From assembly GCF_001577305.1 (NCBI RefSeq), contig NZ_CP014518.1, positions 4,154,001 through 4,218,000 of the forward strand: DNA of 64,000 nucleotides, given 5' to 3'. This DNA is from Sinomonas atrocyanea (GTDB lineage Bacteria > Actinomycetota > Actinomycetes > Actinomycetales > Micrococcaceae). Under the pieces are notes generated by a model. The model was not told the origin of the DNA, searched no databases, and saw only the letters and a program-made list of their open reading frames with translations. The position numbers were made by a program, and so were the translations under genes. The stretch's first letter is position 1, and each line of letters begins with the position of its first letter. Below are positions 17,776-25,758 of this stretch, piece by piece.

Positions 17776-19358
17776 CTGTCCCCACCCACACCGGCGCCAC
17801 GACCGCGGGAGGCGAGCGGCCGGCGTCGTCCGCCTCCGGCCCCGACGCCCGGGCGCGCCGCGCCGCCCTCTCCCTGCCGTACACCCGCGTGGACGACGTG
17901 TTCATCGACGGCGCGTACGTCCCCGCGCAGGCGACGGGCCGCAACCCGGTCACCGACCCCGCGACGGGCGAGGTCTGGGGGTCCGTGCCGGACGGCTCGG
18001 CCGACGACGTCGACGCCGCCGTCGCCGCCGCGCGCAGGGCGTTCGACGCCGGCCCCTGGCCCCGCCTCTCGCCCTCCGAGCGCGCGGCGTACCTGCTGAA
18101 GATCGCGGACGAGATCGAGGCCCGCGCCGAGGCCCTCGCGCAGACGAACACGCGCGAGAACGGCTCGCCGATCACCGAGACGCGCGGGGCGGCGGCGAAC
18201 GCGGCCGGGATCTTCCGCTACTTCGCCACGCTCGCCGAGTACCTCGAGCGCGAGGACGTGCGGCCGTTCCCGTTCGCCCCGGGCCAGGAGTCCGTGGTGC
18301 GGCGCGACCCGGTGGGCGTGTGCGCGCTGATCGCGCCGTGGAACTTCCCGATCAACCTCGTGGTCATCAAGCTCGCCCCGGCGCTGCTGGCGGGCTGCAC
18401 CGTGGTGATCAAGCCCGCGTCGCCCACGCCGCTGTCGATCCGGTTCATCGTCGACGCCGTCGCGGCGGCGGGGGTGCCGGCCGGCGTCGTGAACCTCGTG
18501 ACGGGGTCGGGCCGGATGGGCGACGTGCTCGTGAAGCACGCGGGCGTGGACAAGGTCGCGTTCACGGGGTCGACGCCGGTGGGCCGGCGCATCGCCGCCG
18601 CGTGCGGGGAGCTGCTGCGGCCCGTGACGCTCGAGCTCGGCGGGAAGTCGAGCGCGATCGTGCTGCCGGACGCGGACCTGGACGCGATGTCGAAGGTGCT
18701 GATCCGGTCCTCGATGCGCAACACCGGCCAGACCTGCTACATCTCCACGCGGATCCTCGCGCCGGCCTCGCGGTACCGCGAGGTGGTGGACATGGCCGCG
18801 TCGGTCATCGCGGCGGCGCCGCAGGGCGACCCGCTCGACCCCGCGACCGTGTTCGGGCCGAGCGCCACGAAGTCCCAGTTCGAGACCGTGATGGGGTACG
18901 TCGAGTCGGGCCTCGCGGAAGGCGCGCGGGCCGTGGCGGGCGGCAGGGCGGCGTCGTTCGCGGCCGGAAGCGGACTCGAGGGCGGGTACTTCGTGGAGCC
19001 GACCGTCTTCGCCGACGTCACCCCGTCGATGCGGGTGGCGCGGGAGGAGATCTTCGGCCCGGTGCTGACCATCCTGAAGTACAGCGACGCGGGGCCGGGT
19101 CGTGGGGCCGACGAGGCCGTGGCGCTGGCGAACAACACCGAGTTCGGGCTGGGCGGGCTCGTGTTCTCCTCCGATCCGGAGGCGGCCCTGGCCGTCGCAG
19201 ACCGGGTGGACACCGGCTCGATCGGCATCAACTTCTTCGCCTCGAACCACGCGGCGCCGTTCGGCGGCCGGCACGATTCCGGCCTCGGGACGGAGTACGG
19301 GATCGAGGGCCTGGGCGCGTACCTGACCTACAAGTCGATCCACCGGAAGGCGCGGTAG
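17772..19358 (+). CDS. creC: Aldehyde dehydrogenase, probable 4-hydroxybenzaldehyde dehydrogenase
   Basis: A 528-residue NAD(P)-dependent aldehyde dehydrogenase. The catalytic Cys is Cys322 in NTGQTCYIS and the general base Glu288 lies in LELGGKS; the NAD-binding FTGSTPVGRRIA block is present. A ~40-residue Ala/Ser-rich N-terminal extension precedes the conserved VDDVFIDGAYV. The ATG at 17772 overlaps the stop of the HD gene. It should finish the side-chain oxidation to a hydroxybenzoate. The symbol follows collinearity with the Corynebacterium cre cluster and is provisional. A strong hairpin follows the gene, marking the operon end. Confidence 0.85.
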   Translation: MTVPTHTGATTAGGERPASSASGPDARARRAALSLPYTRVDDVFIDGAYVPAQATGRNPVTDPATGEVWGSVPDGSADDVDAAVAAARRAFDAGPWPRLSPSERAAYLLKIADEIEARAEALAQTNTRENGSPITETRGAAANAAGIFRYFATLAEYLEREDVRPFPFAPGQESVVRRDPVGVCALIAPWNFPINLVVIKLAPALLAGCTVVIKPASPTPLSIRFIVDAVAAAGVPAGVVNLVTGSGRMGDVLVKHAGVDKVAFTGSTPVGRRIAAACGELLRPVTLELGGKSSAIVLPDADLDAMSKVLIRSSMRNTGQTCYISTRILAPASRYREVVDMAASVIAAAPQGDPLDPATVFGPSATKSQFETVMGYVESGLAEGARAVAGGRAASFAAGSGLEGGYFVEPTVFADVTPSMRVAREEIFGPVLTILKYSDAGPGRGADEAVALANNTEFGLGGLVFSSDPEAALAVADRVDTGSIGINFFASNHAAPFGGRHDSGLGTEYGIEGLGAYLTYKSIHRKAR

Positions 19359-19376
19359 ACGCGCGGGCAGACGGAA

Positions 19377-19410
19377 GGGGCCGCGGGCCCGTCATCTCGG
19401 GCCCGGCCCC
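19377..19410 (+). terminator. Hairpin terminator after the cre-like operon
   Basis: GGGGCC plus GGGCCCG pair with CGGGCCC plus GGCCCC around a six-base loop, with a two-base bulge in the left arm. It starts 19 bases after the aldehyde dehydrogenase stop. No T run follows, which is common for GC-rich actinobacterial terminators. Confidence 0.65.
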
Positions 19411-19494
19411 CTCCCGATGGGTGGAACGGCGTAGGCTTGGGATCGCACCATACGGGGCCATCGTGAGGGCCCCGCGCAAGGAGGCTAACCCAGC

Positions 19495-20265
19495 ATGGAC
19501 GAGACCATCGCCGGACAGGTGCCGGAAGCTGTACTGGCCCGGGCGCAGGAGGACGAGCTCCTCGACCTGTTCCTCGGGAGCGTTGACCTCGCGACGTTCC
19601 TGGCGCGGGTCGCCGTCGTCGCTGCCCACGACCTCTCGAAGGACCCCACCGTTCCCGGCACGGTCACGTGCAGCGTCACGGTGGGCCGGCACGGGCGTCG
19701 GGCCACGGTGGGCAGCAGCGACCCGGCCGCGGACGTCATGGACGAGCTGCAGTACGCGAGCGGCGAGGGGCCGTGCTCCGAGGCCGTGGCCACGGGCCGC
19801 ACGATCTATGTTCCCGACCTCAGCGTGACCACCCGGTATCCGCGCTATCGGGACGCCGTGGCCGGGGCCCCGCTCCGCTCGGTCTTCGCGACGCCGATCC
19901 CGCTGCCCACCTCCGCCGACGCCGAGGCCGCCCTCAACTGCTACTCGGCCAAGCCTGACGGCTTCCCCGACGAGCTCCGCGCGCGTGCCGAGGAGCTCGC
20001 CTCCCTGGCGTCCCGCTCGGTGCACCTCGCCGTGCGCTTCGCGCGCGAGACCGATCGGGTGTCGGACCTCGAGTCCGCCCTCGAGTCGCGCACCGCGATC
20101 AACCTCGCAGCAGGGGTCATCATGGCGCAGTCCAACTGCACGGCGGACGAGGCCATCGACGTACTCAAGACCGCCTCGATGAACCGCAACCAGAAGCTGC
20201 GCGACGTCGCCGCGCTGATCCTGTCCCGCTACGGCAGCGACGACCCCAAGACCATCTTCACCTGA
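19495..20265 (+). CDS. GAF-ANTAR domain regulator
   Basis: A 256-residue protein with a GAF sensor region (about residues 20-165, with LQYASGEGPCSEAVATG typical of actinobacterial GAF-ANTAR proteins) and a C-terminal ANTAR three-helix RNA-binding domain (about 185-245: ALESRTAINLAAGVIMAQ ... EAIDVLKTAS). ANTAR proteins bind paired hexanucleotide hairpins in nascent RNA and prevent termination. GCAAGGAGG precedes the ATG at 19495. It lies just downstream of the cre-like operon but after a terminator, so it may be independent. Aromatic-responsive GAF-ANTAR control is only a possibility. Confidence 0.85.
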   Translation: MDETIAGQVPEAVLARAQEDELLDLFLGSVDLATFLARVAVVAAHDLSKDPTVPGTVTCSVTVGRHGRRATVGSSDPAADVMDELQYASGEGPCSEAVATGRTIYVPDLSVTTRYPRYRDAVAGAPLRSVFATPIPLPTSADAEAALNCYSAKPDGFPDELRARAEELASLASRSVHLAVRFARETDRVSDLESALESRTAINLAAGVIMAQSNCTADEAIDVLKTASMNRNQKLRDVAALILSRYGSDDPKTIFT

Positions 20266-20318
20266 CAGGCCGGGCGGCCCTTGACCTCAAGGTCGCTTGA
20301 GCCTGTTGGGTGGTTCCC

Positions 20319-20999
20319 ATGCGCATCACCTCAGTCGCCTTCGACACGGACGATCTGGGCCGGGCCGAGTCGTTCTACGGCTCGGTTCTGGGGCTACCCA
20401 CCCGCTACGGGGACGGCGCCTTGACGGTGCAGGCGGGCGCTTCGCGGCTGGTCCTGCGCGAAGGCGATCCCGGCCCGGGCAGGCAGCACCTCGCGTTCAC
20501 CATTCCGCGGCTCATGTTCGACACCGCCAAACGCTGGATCTCCGAACGGGTGCCCCTCCTGCGCGATTCCGAGGGCAGAGACGACTTCGAGACGTCCCCG
20601 CACTGGAACGCGCACTCGCTCTACTTCGAGGACGCCGACGGCAACATCCTCGAGTTCATCATCCGCCGGGACATCGCCGATGACCGCACCGGGCCGTTCC
20701 GTCCGGAGCACGTCCTCGCCATCAGCGAAGTCGGGGTTCCAGTCGGGGACGTCCCGGCGGTCGCAGCTCGGGCCGAGGCAGCGTTCGGCATCGAGGCCTA
20801 TGGCACCGGAACATCCGACTTCCGGCCCATCGGGAACGTCGAAGGCCTTCTCATCCTCGTCGCCCCCGGTCGGCACTGGTTCCCGACGACGGTGCCGAGC
20901 GGGAGCACGAGCCTCTCGGTGCACATCGTCGGGAAGGCCGCGGGATCGCTGGAGCCCGCTCACGGCATTACTATCCACTCGGACATTATGCGAATCTAG
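20319..20999 (+). CDS. VOC-superfamily (glyoxalase/extradiol dioxygenase fold) protein
   Basis: A 226-residue protein with a vicinal-oxygen-chelate module in the first ~115 residues: SVAFDTDDLGRAESFYGSVLGL, then HLAFTIPRL and the metal-type YFEDADGNILEFI. The second half is a weaker repeat (VGVPVGDVPAVAARAEAAFG ... LILVAPGRHWFP). Such proteins include lyases, dioxygenases and drug-binding proteins; no specific substrate can be assigned. The ATG at 20319 is used; a GTG nine bases upstream is equally possible because no strong ribosome site is seen. Confidence 0.75.
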   Translation: MRITSVAFDTDDLGRAESFYGSVLGLPTRYGDGALTVQAGASRLVLREGDPGPGRQHLAFTIPRLMFDTAKRWISERVPLLRDSEGRDDFETSPHWNAHSLYFEDADGNILEFIIRRDIADDRTGPFRPEHVLAISEVGVPVGDVPAVAARAEAAFGIEAYGTGTSDFRPIGNVEGLLILVAPGRHWFPTTVPSGSTSLSVHIVGKAAGSLEPAHGITIHSDIMRI

Positions 21000-21047
21000 T
21001 TTCGGATTACTCTAGTAACTATCGTAAATATATTCTAAAGTAGCTGT

Positions 21048-22790
21048 ATGGGGACGACGGGCGGGGTCGGGAGGCAGCGGGGCGTGGGAGCGTCCCGGGC
21101 AGTCAGCCTCGACGGTCTTCCTCCCGATGACGAGCTGCTTACCAAGGAGTACGAGGAGTACGGCTTCGTCGACCCGCTGAGCCCCGAGGGCAGGGCCTCC
21201 CTCCCGGTCATCGACGACTACCTCACCCTCGTGGAGGGCCTCGAGGCAGGAGAGATCGAGCCGGATTCCCTAACCCCAGCGGTCCTGGCGCTCGTCGCGC
21301 CGCATCTGGCCGAGGGGCGCCCCTTGGAGGCAGCGGAGACCGGCTCAACACTGCTTGACCCAGCCGCGCTTGAGCCTTGGACCGTCAGCGCGGGCGAGTG
21401 GGAGGCTCTCGGCATCCCCGCCCCTCGCCGTGACGACGACCTCGAAGGCGCCGCGCGGGCGCTCCGCCTCGAGCATGCGGCGGAGATCGTGCGGGCCATC
21501 GAGGAGACCGAGGTCGATCAGGCGCGCCTGGATGCCCAGCGCGCCCGACTCATGGCCGAGCTCGTGCAGATCCACGAGCGGTCAAGGGATCTCCAACGGC
21601 ACCTCGAGGCCCCAGCCCTCGCGGCCTCCGAAATTGCCGCAGCACTCCGCGTGTCCCAGCGGACCGCGCGGGCGAGGGTCGAGGAAGCCCGCGCCCTCGC
21701 CGATCCCGCCCTGGCCCCGGTGCTCGCCGCCATGCGGGCCGGGCGTCTGACGCGGCAGCGTGCGGCGGCCGTGCTCGACGCCGCCATTCCGGTCCCGTCC
21801 GCGCGCCTGGAGAATTTCGCAGCGGCGGCCACCGCCATCGCCGCCCCCGAGGACCCGGACCACCGGCCCACCCTTCCCGCCTTGGGGCAGCGCCTGCGAC
21901 GCCTCGCGGAGGACTACTGCGAGGAGCCCCTCGCGGCGCGCAGGGCCAAGGCCGTCACGGACCGCCGTGTGGAGGTGACTCCGGTGGGCGACGGCATGTG
22001 CTACCTCACGGCGCTCCTCCCCCTCGAAGTGGGTGCGGTGGTCGACACGCGCCTCACCGCGATCGCGCGTTCGCTCCAGTCGCCCGCCGAGGCACGCACC
22101 GTCAACCAGCTTCGCGCCGACGTCCTGACCGACCTCCTGCTGGACGACCCGGGCCGGCAGCTCAGCGGCACCCCAGTCACCGGCGGGGCGCCGCTCGGTG
22201 GCGTGCGCCTGCAGCTCGTGGTGACCGCATCGGCGTCGACCGTCGAGGGCACCGGCGACGCACCGGGCGAGATCCTCGGCTACGGCCCCATCGATCCCGG
22301 CACCGCACGCCGCCTCGCCGCGCAGGCCTCGACCTGGACGCGGATGCTCGTGAGCGCCCGGGACGGAGCGCCGCTGTCGATCGGCCGCATCCGCTATGCA
22401 CCCACCGCAGCCATGCGGCGGTTCCTCACGGTGCGCGACGCGACGTGCCGCTTCCCCGGCTGCGACAAGCCCTCGGCCGCCGCGGAGGTCGACCACACAA
22501 TCGAATGGCACGAGGGCGGCCAGACCGACGTCCGCAACCTTGCCCTCCTGTGCCCCGAGCACCATCGCCTCAAGAGCCTCGGCCTCTGGACGGTCCGGCA
22601 CCTCGGAACCGACGCGGAGGTGCCCGGCACAAGGTTGCCGGCCGGTACACCTGCACCGCCGCCCCGCGAGCGGGCGCCGAGCCAGACGTCACCACCCAGC
22701 CCCGAGCCCCCGGGCACTCTCGAGTGGACCGCGCCCTCAGGACGCCGCTACATCACCCACCCGTACCGCGAGGATCCGCCACCGTTCTGA
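21048..22790 (+). CDS. DUF222 and HNH endonuclease domain protein
   Basis: A 580-residue member of the actinobacterial DUF222-HNH family (13E12-repeat-like). The central region is DUF222 (SQRTARARVEEARALADP ... RAAAVLDAAIPV). The C-terminal HNH module has CRFPGCDKPSAAAEVDHTIEWHEGGQTDVRNLALLCPEHHRLKS, with zinc-type Cys pairs and the catalytic His. Function is unknown in most cases; several copies per genome are usual. An AT-rich promoter-like stretch precedes it (about 20998-21047). No ribosome site precedes the ATG at 21048, so transcripts may be leaderless; a GTG behind GGGAGG about 33 bases later is an alternative start. Its end overlaps the convergent regulator gene by 38 bases. Confidence 0.88.
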   Translation: MGTTGGVGRQRGVGASRAVSLDGLPPDDELLTKEYEEYGFVDPLSPEGRASLPVIDDYLTLVEGLEAGEIEPDSLTPAVLALVAPHLAEGRPLEAAETGSTLLDPAALEPWTVSAGEWEALGIPAPRRDDDLEGAARALRLEHAAEIVRAIEETEVDQARLDAQRARLMAELVQIHERSRDLQRHLEAPALAASEIAAALRVSQRTARARVEEARALADPALAPVLAAMRAGRLTRQRAAAVLDAAIPVPSARLENFAAAATAIAAPEDPDHRPTLPALGQRLRRLAEDYCEEPLAARRAKAVTDRRVEVTPVGDGMCYLTALLPLEVGAVVDTRLTAIARSLQSPAEARTVNQLRADVLTDLLLDDPGRQLSGTPVTGGAPLGGVRLQLVVTASASTVEGTGDAPGEILGYGPIDPGTARRLAAQASTWTRMLVSARDGAPLSIGRIRYAPTAAMRRFLTVRDATCRFPGCDKPSAAAEVDHTIEWHEGGQTDVRNLALLCPEHHRLKSLGLWTVRHLGTDAEVPGTRLPAGTPAPPPRERAPSQTSPPSPEPPGTLEWTAPSGRRYITHPYREDPPPF

Positions 22791-23685
22791 GCCCAGCCCT
22801 GCGATCTGTCCCGCTGCCCACGAGCCGGGCCATTCGCTCCCCCGTGTCGGAGCCGGGCGCGGGGAGGTAGGCGACGATGTGCAGCGTCGGGGCATCCGCG
22901 GGCACGAGCTGGTGCTGCTCGAAGTCCAGCCGCCCGGCCACGGGATGGAGGAAGGTCCGGGCGCGGGAGGCGAAGCGGCGCACCTCGTGGTCGTCCCAGG
23001 CTCGGGCGAAGTCCGCGGAGTCCTCGCGCAGGCGCGTCACGAGCTCGACGTGCGCGGCCCGGTCCGCGTGCGAACCGGCCTCCGCGCGGTAGTCGGCCAG
23101 GAAGCTGCGCACCGTGACCTCCCAGTCGGGCAGCATGCCCCGCACGTAGGGGTCGGTGAAGGTCAGGCGCAGGAGGTTCCTGTCGCGGGCGGGCACGGTG
23201 GCGATGCCCGGGAAGAGGGCCTCGTACCCGCTGTTCCACGCGCCGATGTCCCAGGTCGAGGTCACCGCGAAGGCCGGCGAGGGATCCAGCGCATCGAGCA
23301 GGTGCTGGACGTGCTCGGGCACTGGCTCCGGGGTGCCGGGAACCTCGCGGGGCGCCGGCGCGAACCCGCTGAGGCCCAGGATGTAGTCGTGCTCGGGGGC
23401 GCTCAGGCGCAGGTTCACGGCCACGGCGTCGAGCACCTGCCGGGACGGGTGGATGTCCCGGCCCTGCTCGAGCCACGTGTACCAGGTGACCGAGACGCCG
23501 GAGAGGAAGGCGACCTCCTCGCGCCGCAGACCCACGGTGCGGCCCCGGCCCACGGGCGGCAGGTCGTAGTCGGCCCGCACGGCCCGCTCCCGGCGGGAGC
23601 GGAGGAAGGCGCCCAACTCCTTGCGGCGCGTCTCGGCGGGCGTGGCGGTGTCCAGGGAGGCCTCCTCGAACGCTAGCAGTTTCAC
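22753..23685 (-). CDS. XRE-family regulator with MmyB-like C-terminal domain
   Basis: A roughly 310-residue regulator. The N-terminal helix-turn-helix reads LGAFLRSRRERA ... GLRREEVAFLSGVSVTWYTWLEQGRDI. The rest is the MmyB-like ligand-binding domain, recognisable from AWNSGYEALFPG, NLLRLTF and FLHPVAGRLDFEQHQLV. These regulators usually control a neighbouring oxidoreductase and bind a fatty-acid-like ligand. Here the divergent neighbour is ilvD. The start is uncertain: GTG at 23685 lies inside a palindrome, which would make the message nearly leaderless. A CTG 33 bases downstream behind GAGGAGG is possible but unusual. Confidence 0.8.
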   Translation of the reverse strand: MKLLAFEEASLDTATPAETRRKELGAFLRSRRERAVRADYDLPPVGRGRTVGLRREEVAFLSGVSVTWYTWLEQGRDIHPSRQVLDAVAVNLRLSAPEHDYILGLSGFAPAPREVPGTPEPVPEHVQHLLDALDPSPAFAVTSTWDIGAWNSGYEALFPGIATVPARDRNLLRLTFTDPYVRGMLPDWEVTVRSFLADYRAEAGSHADRAAHVELVTRLREDSADFARAWDDHEVRRFASRARTFLHPVAGRLDFEQHQLVPADAPTLHIVAYLPAPGSDTGERMARLVGSGTDRRAGLRTVADPRGTGG

Positions 23686-23691
23686 TACTAG
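23673..23691. promoter_or_regulatory. Palindromic operator at the XRE regulator start
   Basis: CTAGCAGT and ACTACTAG flank TTC, an 8-3-8 inverted repeat with one mismatch. It overlaps the proposed start of the XRE/MmyB-type regulator and lies about 50 bases before ilvD. Position and symmetry suit a self-regulatory operator that may also affect ilvD. Confidence 0.5.
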
Positions 23692-23740
23692 TATCGCTGC
23701 CGTCTGGCAGCCCGTCGCGCGCGCGTGGTGTTCTAGTCCA

Positions 23741-25630
23741 ATGCCAGCTCTTCGCTCTCGTACCGTCACCCATGGCCGCAACATGGCCGGCGCCCGCGCA
23801 CTGATGCGCGCCTCCGGCGTCGCCAACTCGGACATCGGGAAGCCGATCATCGCCGTGGCCAACTCGTTCACCGAGTTCGTCCCCGGCCACACGCACCTGC
23901 AGCCGGTGGGCCGCATCGTCTCCGAGGCGATCCACGCTGCCGGCGCCATCGCCCGCGAGTTCAACACCATCGCCGTGGACGACGGCATCGCCATGGGCCA
24001 CGGCGGCATGCTCTACTCGCTGCCCTCCCGCGACCTCATCGCCGACTCGGTCGAGTACATGGTCAACGCCCACTGCGCCGACGCCCTCGTCTGCATCTCC
24101 AACTGCGACAAGATCACCCCCGGGATGCTCATGGCCGCCCTGCGCCTGAACATCCCCACGGTCTTCGTCTCCGGCGGCCCCATGGAGGCCGGCCGCGTGA
24201 CCCTCACCGACGGCTCGGTCCGCTCCCTCGACCTCGTCAACGCGATCTCGGACGCCGTGGACGAGTCCATCTCGGACGCCGACATCGACCTCATCGAGCA
24301 GAACGCCTGCCCCACCTGCGGCTCCTGCTCCGGCATGTTCACGGCGAACTCGATGAACTGCCTCACCGAGGCGATCGGTCTCTCCCTCCCCGGCAACGGC
24401 TCCGTCCTCGCGACCCACACCGCGCGCAAGGCGCTCTACGAGCGGGCGGGCGCCACCGCCGTCGACCTCGCCAAGCGCTACTACGAGGACGACGACGACT
24501 CCGTCCTCCCGCGGTCCATCGCCACCGCGCAGGCGTTCGACAACGCCATGGCCCTCGACATCGCCATGGGCGGCTCGACCAACACGATCCTGCACCTGCT
24601 CGCGGCCGCGCAGGAGGCCGGCGTCGAGTACGGCCTGGCCGAGATCGACGCGAAGTCCCGCAAGGTCCCGTGCCTGGCCAAGGTCGCCCCAAACGTGGCC
24701 AAGGACAAGACGTACTACATGGAGGACGTGCACCGCGCCGGCGGCATCCCGGCGCTGCTGGGCGAGCTCAACCGCGGCGGCCTCCTGCACACGGACGTGC
24801 GCTCGGTCCACTCCCCCGACCTCGCCTCGTGGCTCGACGCGTGGGACGTCCGCGGCGGCAAGGCCACCGAGGTGGCCCAGCAGCTCTGGCACGCGGCCCC
24901 GGGCGGCCAGCGCTCCTCGACCGCGTTCTCGCAGTCGAACGAGTGGACCTCGCTCGACACGGACGCCGAGGGCGGCTGCATCCGCTCGGTCGAGCACGCG
25001 TACTCGAAGGACGGCGGCCTCGCGGTGCTGCGCGGCAACGTTGCGGTGGACGGTGCCGTGGTGAAGACAGCTGGCGTGGACGAGTCGATCTGGACCTTCG
25101 AGGGCCCCGCCGTGGTGTGCGAGTCGCAGGAGGAGGCCGTCGAGAAGATCCTCAACAAGACGGTCAAGGAGGGCGACGTCGTGGTGATCCGCTACGAGGG
25201 CCCCAAGGGCGGCCCGGGCATGCAGGAGATGCTCTACCCGACCTCGTTCCTCAAGGGCCGCGGCCTCGGCAAGAAGTGCGCCCTCATCACGGACGGCCGC
25301 TTCTCCGGCGGCACCTCGGGCCTCTCGATCGGGCACATCTCGCCGGAGGCGGCCTCGGGCGGCACGATCGCCCTCGTCGAGGACGGGGACCTGATCCGCA
25401 TCGACATCCCGAACCGCTCGATGGAGCTCGTGGTCGACGCCTCGGAGCTCGACGCCCGGCGCGAGCGGCTCGAGGCCACGACCGGCTACCACCCGGTGAA
25501 CCGTGAGCGTGCCGTCTCCGCGGCCCTGCGCGCCTACGCGGCCATGGCCACCTCGGCGGACAAGGGCGCGGTGCGGGACATCGACGCGCTCACCCGCCTC
25601 ACGTCGCCGCAGGCCCAGCCCATCGGCTGA
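23741..25630 (+). CDS. ilvD: Dihydroxy-acid dehydratase
   Basis: A 629-residue IlvD/Edd-family dehydratase acting in valine, isoleucine and pantothenate synthesis: it converts 2,3-dihydroxy-isovalerate or -methylvalerate to the 2-oxo acid. Iron-sulfur ligands are visible in ISNCDKITPGM and NACPTCGSCSGMF. The C-terminal ITDGRFSGGTSGLSIGHISPEA is the strongest family signature. The ATG at 23741 gives the conserved SRTVTHGRNMAGARALMR start. No ribosome site is evident, so the transcript may be leaderless. Sugar-acid dehydratases are related but lack this level of agreement. Confidence 0.96.
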   Translation: MPALRSRTVTHGRNMAGARALMRASGVANSDIGKPIIAVANSFTEFVPGHTHLQPVGRIVSEAIHAAGAIAREFNTIAVDDGIAMGHGGMLYSLPSRDLIADSVEYMVNAHCADALVCISNCDKITPGMLMAALRLNIPTVFVSGGPMEAGRVTLTDGSVRSLDLVNAISDAVDESISDADIDLIEQNACPTCGSCSGMFTANSMNCLTEAIGLSLPGNGSVLATHTARKALYERAGATAVDLAKRYYEDDDDSVLPRSIATAQAFDNAMALDIAMGGSTNTILHLLAAAQEAGVEYGLAEIDAKSRKVPCLAKVAPNVAKDKTYYMEDVHRAGGIPALLGELNRGGLLHTDVRSVHSPDLASWLDAWDVRGGKATEVAQQLWHAAPGGQRSSTAFSQSNEWTSLDTDAEGGCIRSVEHAYSKDGGLAVLRGNVAVDGAVVKTAGVDESIWTFEGPAVVCESQEEAVEKILNKTVKEGDVVVIRYEGPKGGPGMQEMLYPTSFLKGRGLGKKCALITDGRFSGGTSGLSIGHISPEAASGGTIALVEDGDLIRIDIPNRSMELVVDASELDARRERLEATTGYHPVNRERAVSAALRAYAAMATSADKGAVRDIDALTRLTSPQAQPIG

Positions 25631-25659
25631 GGCGCATCGGCTGAGACGCCCGGGCACTT

Positions 25660-25719
25660 CGACACAACTCAGGCGGCTCCTGCCCCCGAAACGGGGCCTG
25701 GGCCGCCTGAGTTGTGTCG
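25660..25719. terminator. Long hairpin between ilvD and the cytochrome b unit
   Basis: CGACACAACTCAGGCGGC pairs with GCCGCCTGAGTTGTGTCG, and a GCCCC/GGGGC stem lies inside, giving a nested 60-base structure between convergent genes. It can act on both strands. Confidence 0.8.
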
Positions 25720-25758
25720 TTCTGCACGCCGCTGGGCCCGCGCACGCCCACGCCCGGC

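Noticed and set aside
17189..19828. An 879-codon plus frame across the HD and aldehyde dehydrogenase genes
   Set aside because: Arg/Pro/Ala-rich out-of-frame reading of two well-supported genes.
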